Source: an uncultured Bacteroidia bacterium (GTDB taxonomy: Bacteria; Bacteroidota; Bacteroidia; Bacteroidales; UBA932). Taken from it: DNA of 64,000 nucleotides. Both the position numbers and the translations under genes were made by a program. The stretch is from the NCBI GenBank assembly GCA_902801205.1, contig CADCHE010000005.1, forward strand, positions 62,001 to 126,000. The letters run 5' to 3'. The notes under the pieces were generated by a model that was not told where the DNA came from, made no database searches, and saw only the letters and a program-made list of their open reading frames with translations. The stretch's first letter is position 1. The number at the start of each line of letters is the position of its first letter. Below, one piece after another: positions 33,845 to 40,774 of this stretch.

Positions 33845-35679
33845 CGGGTGACCGGGGCGGTCTTGTCGCGGAGCCAGCGGGCGGCGGGCCCGGAAAGCCG
33901 CGGCGAGAGTTTCTCGTATACGCGCTTATGGTAGGCGTTCAGCCAGGCGATCTCGCTCTCGTCCAGCAGGCCGACCAGCAGGGCCGACGTATCGAACGGA
34001 CACAGGGTCAGGGGCTCGAACCGGCTCCAGGCACCGAACTCGTTGGTGCCCGCATCCACCGTCAGCAGCAGGTTTTCGTGCCGGACGCCGTGCCGGCCTT
34101 CCCGGTAGATACCCGGCTCGTCGGAAGTGATCATCCCGGCGAGCAGCGGCTGGCGGTTGAAATTCTGCCGGATGTCCTGCGGCCCCTCGTGGACGCCCAG
34201 GAAGAAGCCGACCCCATGGCCGGTGCCGTGGCCGAAATTCCGGAGGGACGCCCAAAGGGGCGCCCGCGCCAGGGCATCGAGCTGGCAGCCGGCCGTTCCG
34301 CGCGGGAACACGGCCTTGGCCAGGTCGATGTGTCCTTTCAGGACGAGGGTGTAGTCTTCTTTCTCCAGCTGCGTACAGGGCCCCAGCGGCACCGTCCGGG
34401 TGATGTCCGTCGTCCCGAAGATGTACTGCCCGCCGGAATCGCACAGGTACAGGCCCTGGGGAAACAGCACGCGGGAACCGGTCTCCGGGGTTACATAATG
34501 GGGCAGCGCAGCGGAAGGGCCGTAGGCGGAGATGGTCTCGAAACTCTCCCCGCGGAAGCCCGGAATCCGGCTCCGGCAGTCGTGCAGGTAGCAGGCCGCC
34601 TCGTATTCGTCGATGCTTTCTCCGGCGGCGAGCGACTGCTCGAGCCAGAAGAGGAACTGGACCATCGCCAGGCCGTCTTCCAGATGGGCTTCCCGCATCT
34701 GGGCGATTTCGATCTCGTTCTTCACGGCCTTCCGCAGGCCCACCGGCGTGCGGCCCGCCTCGATCTCGCAGCGCGGCGCGCTTTCCTTCAACAGCTGGTA
34801 CAGGTCGTAGTTGAGCGTGGACGCATCCACGAAGAGCCGGTGGATGAACTCGCCGTCCAGCATGCCGGAGAGGACGAGTCCGATCTCGTCATAGTCCTGG
34901 ATGCTGACCCCGTCGGCCGTCAATTCATAAAAGCTGTCCTCGGTTTCGTGGTCTTCCGGCGGCAGGGGCCCCTTGCGGACGAACCACAGGCAGTCCGTAG
35001 GCGTCACCAGCAGGTAGGAGATGACCAGCGGATTGTACGCGATGTCTTCGCCGCGGACGTTGAGCAGCCAGGCGATTTCGTCCAGGGCGGAGAGCAGGAT
35101 GCCGTCGAAGCCGCCCTCCGACAGCCACCGGCGGAGCCACGAGAGTTTCTGGGTGCGGGACCATCCGGCCAATTCGGCGCCGAGGGTGATCACCGGGGTC
35201 TGCGGCACCGCGGGGCGGTCGGTCCAAAGGGGCTGCAGCAGGTCGGGGATGCTGACGACGGTCAGGGCATCCTCCGCCCCGAAAGCCGTACGCAGCGTCG
35301 TGACTTCGGTGGCGCTGATGCAGCGCCCGTCCACGGCCACCACCGTTTCGCTCCCTCCGGCGAAATGGCGGGCCAGCCACTGGGGCACGGGCACTTCGTC
35401 GGGCACACGCGTCTTGTGCAGCTGCACGCCCGTTCCCTCCAGCTGCGCATTCGCCTGGATGAAATAGCGGCTGTCCGTCCACAGGCCGGCATGGTCGGCC
35501 GTCACGACGAGGTCGCCCTCGCCCGTGTAGCCAGAAGCCCATTCCACCGCATGGTAACGCGGTGCGGAATACTCGCTCCGGTGCGGATCGGTCCCCGTCA
35601 GGATGACGGCATCCCAGCCGTGGGCGGCCATCATCCGGCGGAGCTGGTCCAACCGTTCCCTGATCACTGAAAGTTCCAT
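33841..35679 (-). CDS. Xaa-Pro aminopeptidase-type M24 peptidase
   Basis: This 612-residue cytosolic metallopeptidase is of the large aminopeptidase P type, with two creatinase-like N-terminal domains (residues 1-310) and a C-terminal pita-bread domain. Metal ligands can be placed: LCDSGGQYIFGTTDITRT (two Asp), GHGTGHGVGFFLGVHEGP (His), MITSDEPGIYREG (Glu) and GVRHENLLL (Glu). It releases N-terminal residues before proline in this family. The ATG at 35679 (MELSVIRERLDQL) starts the domain. The open frame reaches 37038, but that part is antisense to two other genes. Confidence 0.94.
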   Translation of the reverse strand: MELSVIRERLDQLRRMMAAHGWDAVILTGTDPHRSEYSAPRYHAVEWASGYTGEGDLVVTADHAGLWTDSRYFIQANAQLEGTGVQLHKTRVPDEVPVPQWLARHFAGGSETVVAVDGRCISATEVTTLRTAFGAEDALTVVSIPDLLQPLWTDRPAVPQTPVITLGAELAGWSRTQKLSWLRRWLSEGGFDGILLSALDEIAWLLNVRGEDIAYNPLVISYLLVTPTDCLWFVRKGPLPPEDHETEDSFYELTADGVSIQDYDEIGLVLSGMLDGEFIHRLFVDASTLNYDLYQLLKESAPRCEIEAGRTPVGLRKAVKNEIEIAQMREAHLEDGLAMVQFLFWLEQSLAAGESIDEYEAACYLHDCRSRIPGFRGESFETISAYGPSAALPHYVTPETGSRVLFPQGLYLCDSGGQYIFGTTDITRTVPLGPCTQLEKEDYTLVLKGHIDLAKAVFPRGTAGCQLDALARAPLWASLRNFGHGTGHGVGFFLGVHEGPQDIRQNFNRQPLLAGMITSDEPGIYREGRHGVRHENLLLTVDAGTNEFGAWSRFEPLTLCPFDTSALLVGLLDESEIAWLNAYHKRVYEKLSPRLSGPAARWLRDKTAPVTR

Positions 35680-35703
35680 GGCGATCGTCCTTATAGTCCA
35701 TGA

Positions 35704-35734
35704 CAAAAATAATATACTCGCACCGGATTTGCAA
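35704..35734 (-). promoter_or_regulatory. Promoter of the M24 peptidase gene
   Basis: On the minus strand TTG (complement of 35732-35734) is followed after 20 bases by TATTTTTG (complement of 35704-35711). The ATG is 25 bases downstream of the -7 box. This also excludes the long upstream frame extension. Confidence 0.65.
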
Positions 35735-35777
35735 TAAGGGCGCTCGCACGAGTTTTGCATTTTTCCGGAGGATTCGG

Positions 35778-35785
35778 TATCTTTC
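35778..35785 (+). promoter_or_regulatory. Probable -7 element of the paralogous-lipoprotein/miaA operon
   Basis: TATCTTTC differs from TAnnTTTG only at the last base and lies nine bases before the ATG at 35794, so the leader would be very short. Confidence 0.4.
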
Positions 35786-35793
35786 GCAAGGAA

Positions 35794-36459
35794 ATGAAAA
35801 CGAGAATGAAATATCCCTTCTTCGACAGGAGCGCCGCCCGGGCCTGTGCGGCGGTCCTCCTGCTGCTGGGCGCCGTCTCCTGCGCCGCACCGCGCTTCAC
35901 CGCAGCCTTGCCCGACCTGCAGCGGGAAGGAGCCACCGCCATCGCCTTCGACGCGAAGGTCAGCGAACCCGTGGCCGGAACGAAAACCGTGCGCCCGGAC
36001 GACGAACTGGGCCGGCAGGGCGACCGGAACATCGCCGACGCCCTGCTGGACAACGGATTCTTCCCGGTCGACACCGTGCGGCGGATGTCCACCCTGCCGG
36101 GAACCCTCGCCGGGGCCGTCCGGATGGTCTTCACCGGCTCCTTCAATACCCCCAAGCGCAAACTGCACACCGTCATCGTCCCGGAACGCCTGCAGGAGGA
36201 GGCCCGCCTGACGGGCCGGCGCTTCCTGGTGATCGCCCGCCCCCTGGGGACCTTCCGGGAGCGGGAAGACAAATACGACCTGGAACACTCGGAAGCCATC
36301 CTGTCCCTGGTCGTGGTGGACCTGCAGAAAAAACAGGTGCTCTACCGGGGGAAAAACCGGATGAGCATCGATCCCCTCTGGCCGGAAAACGCCCGGACGC
36401 AGGTCCGGATCCTTCTCGGCGACCTGTTCGCAGGCCGCATCACCGATGCTATTGATTGA
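35794..36459 (+). CDS. Lipoprotein of unknown function (paralogue of the next gene)
   Basis: A 221-residue exported lipoprotein with lipobox G-A-V-S-C (Cys30, or Cys26 if translation begins at the second ATG, 35806). No Pfam-type family is recognised. The mature protein is mixed alpha/beta with LHTVIVPERLQEEARLTGRRFLVIARPLG and VVVDLQKKQVLYRGKNRMSIDP. The last motif closely resembles VDTKKECVLFAKESMENRDP in the following gene, so the two look like diverged tandem copies. The three genes to miaA are tightly packed (six-base gap, then ATGA overlap). Confidence 0.8.
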   Translation: MKTRMKYPFFDRSAARACAAVLLLLGAVSCAAPRFTAALPDLQREGATAIAFDAKVSEPVAGTKTVRPDDELGRQGDRNIADALLDNGFFPVDTVRRMSTLPGTLAGAVRMVFTGSFNTPKRKLHTVIVPERLQEEARLTGRRFLVIARPLGTFREREDKYDLEHSEAILSLVVVDLQKKQVLYRGKNRMSIDPLWPENARTQVRILLGDLFAGRITDAID

Positions 36460-36465
36460 GAAAAC

Positions 36466-37167
36466 ATGGATACGATGAAAAAGTTGTTTCGCTTCGGGTT
36501 GGGCATCGCCTTGCTGGCGGCAGGCTTCTCCGCCTGCAGTCCCGCCCGTACCGCCACGCAGGACGGCGTGGACAAGGTGACCGTCCTGATGACCGACTCG
36601 CAGGTGAGCCGGATCGAGACGGGCGACCAGCCCCTGTACAATGAGCAGGGCAGTCTCGACGCCTCGGTCAACTTCGCACGCGCCATGCAGCACAACGGCA
36701 TGGTCGGCATCCAAGCCCATGTGCGCGCGGAATCCGACAAGGCCCTGAATGACGCCGCCTTCCACTTGCTGGAAGAGGCTTTTGCCGTCCGAAGCTGGCA
36801 GTTGCACCGCGTCGCCGTACCCCGGGAAATCGTGGAATGGGGAGAGCGGACAGGCGCCCGCTTCATCCTGATCACGGCCCATGACGGCTATGTCCGGACG
36901 GAGCAGAATTTCATCTCCCGTTCCGCGGCCGCGAACGGGGCCGGTGCCTACGCCGAGATGAGCATGACCGCGATGACCCACACGCGGGCCACCTACGTAC
37001 GCCCCAGCACCCCCGTCAAGGAATTCTCCGACTTCCATGTCGCCCTGGTGGACACGAAGAAAGAATGCGTCCTCTTCGCCAAGGAATCGATGGAGAACCG
37101 CGATCCTGCGCTGAATACAACGGCCGTGAAGCAGGTCCAGGACGCTTTGATGGAGTATTTCCGATGA
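36466..37167 (+). CDS. Lipoprotein of unknown function (tandem paralogue)
   Basis: This 233-residue lipoprotein has a signal peptide ending F-S-A-C. An alternative start at 36475 removes three residues. The mature part contains VARAMQHNGMV-like helices, FILITAHDGYVRTEQNF and the C-terminal VDTKKECVLFAKESMENRDP shared in pattern with the previous gene. No enzymatic motif is visible. The pair could be periplasmic partners. Its stop codon overlaps the miaA start codon (ATGA). Confidence 0.8.
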   Translation: MDTMKKLFRFGLGIALLAAGFSACSPARTATQDGVDKVTVLMTDSQVSRIETGDQPLYNEQGSLDASVNFARAMQHNGMVGIQAHVRAESDKALNDAAFHLLEEAFAVRSWQLHRVAVPREIVEWGERTGARFILITAHDGYVRTEQNFISRSAAANGAGAYAEMSMTAMTHTRATYVRPSTPVKEFSDFHVALVDTKKECVLFAKESMENRDPALNTTAVKQVQDALMEYFR

Positions 37168-38180
37168 CGCGTCGGAACCGTTCGCGCGAACCGATCCCGA
37201 TTCCCCCGCCCGCCCCGCTGCCGGAACCGGAGGAAATCGACATCCCCGCCTTGTTGGAGCAGTACCGTGCCGGGTCGGTCGACCTGGTCGTCGTCCTCGG
37301 CCCCACCGCTTCCGGCAAGACGCGGTACGCCGTGTCCCTGGCCCGCCGGCTGAACGCGCTCTGCGGTGCCCCCATGGGGGAGATCCTGTCGGCCGACTCG
37401 CGGCAGGTGTACCAGGGCATGGACATCGGCACCGGCAAGGACCTGGCCGAATACGGAGAGATTCCCTATCATCTGATCGACCTCGTGCCGGCCGGCACGC
37501 GTTATGACCTGTTCACCTGGCAGGCGGCTTTCGAAGCGGCCTGGCGGGAGGTCCGCAGCCGCGGCGGTATCCCGATCCTCTGCGGAGGCACCGGCCTGTA
37601 CATCCAGGCGGCCACCTGCGGCTACCGGCTGCCCCAGATCCCCCCGGACGAGGAACTGCGCGCCGGGCTGGAAGAGTGCGGTATCAAGGAACTGCGCGGG
37701 ATGCTCCTCGCCCTGCGGGCGGTCGCGGCACCCGGGGAAGAACCGGCGGACCGGCACACCGTTCCGTCCTCGGTCCTGGAGTCGAAACGGCGGATCATCC
37801 GCGCCATCGAGGTGGCCCGGTACGAAGACACCCATCCGGTACAGTACACGGATTACCTGCCCAAGCACCCCTACCTGATCGGCACGCTGGTTGACCGCGA
37901 AGAACGCAACCGGCGGATCGACGAACGGCTGGATGCACGCCTGCAGGAGGGCTTGGTGGAGGAAGTGAAAGGGCTGCTCTCTTCGGGCATTGCCCCGGAA
38001 GACCTGGTGTACTACGGACTGGAGTATAAATTCGTAACCCAGTATGTGCTCGGCATCCTCTCGCAGGAGGAGATGCGCCTGCTGCTCGCCAATGCCATCC
38101 ATCAGTTCGCCAAGCGGCAGATGACATGGTTCCGCGGCATGGAGCGGAGTGGTTTTTCCATTCATTGGACGACCGTATGA
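37164..38180 (+). CDS. miaA: tRNA dimethylallyltransferase
   Basis: A 338-residue enzyme that prenylates A37 of tRNAs reading UNN codons. The P-loop is LGPTASGKT (residues 45-53), followed by ILSADSRQVYQGMDIGTGK, HLIDL, ILCGGTGLYIQA and the C-terminal ANAIHQFAKRQMTWFRG. The first 40 residues are a Pro/Glu-rich extension (PIPIPPPAPLPEPEE) not usual for MiaA. A later start would cut into the domain, and the ATG at 37164 overlaps the upstream stop, supporting it. The frame upstream to 37065 belongs to the preceding gene region. Confidence 0.95.
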   Translation: MTRRNRSREPIPIPPPAPLPEPEEIDIPALLEQYRAGSVDLVVVLGPTASGKTRYAVSLARRLNALCGAPMGEILSADSRQVYQGMDIGTGKDLAEYGEIPYHLIDLVPAGTRYDLFTWQAAFEAAWREVRSRGGIPILCGGTGLYIQAATCGYRLPQIPPDEELRAGLEECGIKELRGMLLALRAVAAPGEEPADRHTVPSSVLESKRRIIRAIEVARYEDTHPVQYTDYLPKHPYLIGTLVDREERNRRIDERLDARLQEGLVEEVKGLLSSGIAPEDLVYYGLEYKFVTQYVLGILSQEEMRLLLANAIHQFAKRQMTWFRGMERSGFSIHWTTV

Positions 38181-38203
38181 GGAACAACTTCGCGGATTTT
38201 TTG

Positions 38204-38211
38204 TAACTTTG
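38204..38211 (+). promoter_or_regulatory. -7 promoter element of purE-gdhA
   Basis: TAACTTTG fits TAnnTTTG. The expected leader to the purE ATG at 38290 is about 70 bases and contains two AT-rich hairpins. Confidence 0.55.
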
Positions 38212-38220
38212 TTACTGGAG

Positions 38221-38264
38221 AACAGTAAAATAACACTGTTTTTTCAAGCGCAAAATATTGCTTG
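38221..38264 (+). other. Two consecutive hairpins in the purE leader
   Basis: AACAGT (38221-38226) pairs with ACTGTT (38235-38240), directly followed by TTTT; then CAAGC (38245-38249) pairs with GCTTG (38260-38264). The first also has a competing partner, TTACTG (38212-38217) with CAGTAA (38223-38228). It may be the miaA terminator placed after the purE promoter, or an attenuator of purE. No known riboswitch class is recognised. Confidence 0.4.
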
Positions 38265-38289
38265 ACAATAATTTATAGCGATTTATAAA

Positions 38290-38757
38290 ATGAAAGTCAG
38301 TATCATCATGGGTTCCACGAGCGACTACGACACGATGTCGGGGGCGGAGCAGATGCTCGCCGCGTTCGGCGTGGAATATGAGACGAAAGTGATCAGCGCC
38401 CACCGGACGCCGGACCTGATGTTCGAGTACACGCGCGGACTCAGGGAGCGTGGCTTCGGGGTCGTCATTGCGGGTGCGGGCGGCGCCGCCCACCTGGCCG
38501 GCGTGGCTGCCGGGCTCACCACCCTTCCGGTCATCGCCGTTCCCATGCCGACCAAGCACTTGGGCGGACTCGACTCCCTCCTTTCGATGGTGCAGATGCC
38601 CACCGGAATCCCCGTCGCCACGGTGGCCATCGGCGGCGCGAAAAACGCCGGGATCCTGGCCGCCGAGATCCTCGCACTGGGCGACGAAGCCCTCGCCGCG
38701 AAACTCGACGCCTACCGGCAGGAACAGGCGGACAAGATCCGCAACACCGTTATATAG
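38290..38757 (+). CDS. purE: N5-carboxyaminoimidazole ribonucleotide mutase
   Basis: This 155-residue class I PurE converts N5-CAIR to CAIR in purine synthesis. The active-site strings are [22 protein letters not shown] and [16 protein letters not shown], with the catalytic His in the second. No other purine gene, including purK, is adjacent. gdhA follows after 29 bases with no promoter seen between them. Confidence 0.97.
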   Translation: MKVSIIMGSTSDYDTMSGAEQMLAAFGVEYETKVISAHRTPDLMFEYTRGLRERGFGVVIAGAGGAAHLAGVAAGLTTLPVIAVPMPTKHLGGLDSLLSMVQMPTGIPVATVAIGGAKNAGILAAEILALGDEALAAKLDAYRQEQADKIRNTVI

Positions 38758-38786
38758 AAAAACTTACTTAACAAATATTCAGCATT

Positions 38787-40142
38787 ATGGACAAATTTAC
38801 CGAGAACTATGTCAAGTCCTTCATGGCAGGGCTTGTCGCCCGGAACCCGGGCGAGGTCGAGTTCCACCAGGCCGTCGGCGAGGTGGTTAACAACGTGGCG
38901 TCCTATGTCGTCGCCAACCCGCACCTCATGGACCAGAAGATCCTCGAGCGGATGGTCGAACCCGAGCGCGTGATCATGTTCCGCGTTCCGTGGGTGGACG
39001 ATGCCGGCAACATCCAGATCAACAAAGGTTACCGGGTCCAGATGAACAGCGCGATCGGCCCGTACAAGGGCGGCATCCGCTTCCACGCCAGCGTGAACCT
39101 CAGCATCCTGAAGTTCCTCGCCTTCGAGCAGACGTTCAAGAACAGCCTCACGACGCTGCCCATGGGCGGCGGCAAGGGCGGTTCCGATTTCAGCCCGCGC
39201 GGCAAGTCCGACGCGGAGGTGATGCGTTTCTGCCAGAGCTTCATGACGGAACTGTGCCGTCACATCGGCCAGGACACGGACGTGCCGGCCGGCGACATCG
39301 GTGTCGGCGGACGTGAGGTCGGCTACCTCTTCGGCCAGTACAAGCGCCTGCGCAATGAATTTACCGGCACCCTCACCGGCAAAGGCCTGAGCTGGGGCGG
39401 CAGCCTGCTGCGCCCGGAGGCCACCGGTTTCGGCGCCTGCTATTTCGCCCAAGAGATGCTCGCCACCCGCGGCAAATCCTTCGAAGGCCAGACCGTGCTC
39501 ATTTCGGGCGCCGGCAACGTGGCCCAGTACGCCTGCAAGAAGGCGACCGAGCTCGGTGCCAAGGTCGTGACGCTTTCCGACTCCGACGGCTTCATCTACG
39601 ATCCGGACGGTATCGACGAGGAGAAGTGGCAGTATGTCATGCACCTGAAGAACGTGCTCCGCGGCCGTATCCGTGAATATGCCGAGAAGTACCCCACCGC
39701 ACAGTATTTCCCGGGCGAACGCCCCTGGAAGATCCCTTGCGACATCGCCATGCCTTGCGCGACGCAGAACGAGATCGAAGAGGCCGACGCGAAGAACCTC
39801 GTGAAGGGCGGCTGCTACTGCGTGACGGAGGGGGCGAACATGCCCACGACGCCCGCGGCGATCGAAGTCTTCCAGCACGCCGGACTGCTCTATTCCCCGG
39901 GCAAGGCGTCCAACGCCGGCGGCGTGGCCACTTCCGGCCTGGAGATGAGCCAGAACTCGATGCGCCAGCACTGGACGAAGGAAGACGTGGATGTGCAGCT
40001 GCACCGGATCATGTCCGACATCCACGCGGCCTGCGCCAAGTACGGCACGCGTCCGGACGGCACGATCGATTATGTCAAGGGCGCCAACCTGGCCGGCTTC
40101 ATCAAGGTTGCCGACGCCATGCTGGCCCAGGGCCTGGTTTAA
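38787..40142 (+). CDS. gdhA: Glutamate dehydrogenase (hexameric, NADP-type)
   Basis: A 451-residue cytosolic enzyme for ammonia assimilation by reductive amination of 2-oxoglutarate. The substrate-binding half has GYRVQMNSAIGPYKGGIRFH and the catalytic LPMGGGKGGSDF and PAGDIGVGGREVGY. The nucleotide half has LISGAGNVAQYA. The C-terminal EGANMPTTPAA and GKASNAGGVATSGLEMSQN are standard. Bacteroidales commonly rely on GDH for nitrogen assimilation at high ammonia. Confidence 0.97.
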   Translation: MDKFTENYVKSFMAGLVARNPGEVEFHQAVGEVVNNVASYVVANPHLMDQKILERMVEPERVIMFRVPWVDDAGNIQINKGYRVQMNSAIGPYKGGIRFHASVNLSILKFLAFEQTFKNSLTTLPMGGGKGGSDFSPRGKSDAEVMRFCQSFMTELCRHIGQDTDVPAGDIGVGGREVGYLFGQYKRLRNEFTGTLTGKGLSWGGSLLRPEATGFGACYFAQEMLATRGKSFEGQTVLISGAGNVAQYACKKATELGAKVVTLSDSDGFIYDPDGIDEEKWQYVMHLKNVLRGRIREYAEKYPTAQYFPGERPWKIPCDIAMPCATQNEIEEADAKNLVKGGCYCVTEGANMPTTPAAIEVFQHAGLLYSPGKASNAGGVATSGLEMSQNSMRQHWTKEDVDVQLHRIMSDIHAACAKYGTRPDGTIDYVKGANLAGFIKVADAMLAQGLV

Positions 40143-40152
40143 GCGTCAAAAG

Positions 40153-40539
40153 ATGATCGAACCGGGGATCCAGGGCCGCCGCGAATGGACGGTGACCGAA
40201 GAGATGACGGCAACGCACATCGGCAGCGGGCCGGTGCGGGTATTCGCCACGGCGATGATGATCGCGCTCATGGAGAAGGCCTGCATGAGTTCCGTAGAGC
40301 CCTTCCTGGAAGAAGGGCAGCAGACCGTGGGCACGCATGTGGACGTGTCCCATGTCTCTGCGACGCCGGTCGGGATGAAGGTCTGGAGCGAAAGCACGCT
40401 CGTGGAGGTAGACCGCCGGAAGCTCGTCTTCCGGGTGGCCGCCTATGACGAGAAGGGCCTCATCGGAGAAGGCGTGCACGAGCGTTTCCTCATCGACACC
40501 GCGAAGTTCCTCGCCAAGACCGGTGCGAAGAACGGCTGA
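40153..40539 (+). CDS. FlK-like hot-dog thioesterase
   Basis: This 128-residue single hot-dog protein resembles fluoroacetyl-CoA thioesterase-type enzymes: FATAMMIALMEKACMSSVEPFL (with a conserved Glu), GTHVDVSHVSATPVGMKVW (His) and GLIGEGVHERFLID. The family hydrolyses small acyl-CoAs; fluoroacetyl-CoA itself is unlikely here, and the physiological substrate is unknown. It begins ten bases after gdhA and ends just before a strong terminator. Confidence 0.85.
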   Translation: MIEPGIQGRREWTVTEEMTATHIGSGPVRVFATAMMIALMEKACMSSVEPFLEEGQQTVGTHVDVSHVSATPVGMKVWSESTLVEVDRRKLVFRVAAYDEKGLIGEGVHERFLIDTAKFLAKTGAKNG

Positions 40540-40560
40540 GATTCCCCGTAACCTATAAAA

Positions 40561-40601
40561 GATGGCCCCACGTCGCGTTGACGCTGGGGCCATCCTTTTT
40601 T
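40561..40601 (+). terminator. Strong intrinsic terminator after the thioesterase gene
   Basis: GATGGCCCCA (40561-40570) pairs perfectly with TGGGGCCATC (40585-40594), followed by seven T residues. It ends the purE-gdhA-thioesterase transcript 21 bases past the stop codon. Confidence 0.92.
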
Positions 40602-40616
40602 CGGCCTGTTGCCATG

Positions 40617-40764
40617 CCCGGCCGGAGACGGGAATCTCGGGCCGACGGACCGGGATGGGCTTCGGACGGCGTAGCCGCCCGCGGCTCGTGAGCGGGTGGG
40701 GCCCACAAGCGAAGCGCAGTGGGAGGGATAGCCCCGAAGGGGCGTACCGTCCGAGCCCACCCGG
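40617..40764 (+). repeat. Structured multi-hairpin intergenic element, copy B
   Basis: The second member of the family at 429-579. A leading hairpin (GGCCGGAGA at 40620-40628 with TCTCGGGCC at 40635-40643) contains ACGGGA. The outer arm pairs 40650-40669 with 40747-40764. Inside are hairpin CCGCCCGC/GCGGGTGG around GGCTCGTGA, hairpin CCCAC/GTGGG with an AAGCGAAGCGCA loop, the invariant GTGGGAGGGAT, then AGCCCC-GAA-GGGGC. Compared with copy A, junction motifs are conserved while arms differ yet stay paired. It lies between the terminator and the converging M16 gene. Confidence 0.7.
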
Positions 40765-40774
40765 CCGGGGCGGA

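Noticed and set aside
35680-37038. N-terminal extension of the M24 peptidase frame by about 450 residues
   Set aside because: A promoter lies at 35704-35734, the added sequence is antisense to two lipoprotein genes, and the M24 family starts at MELSVIRERL.
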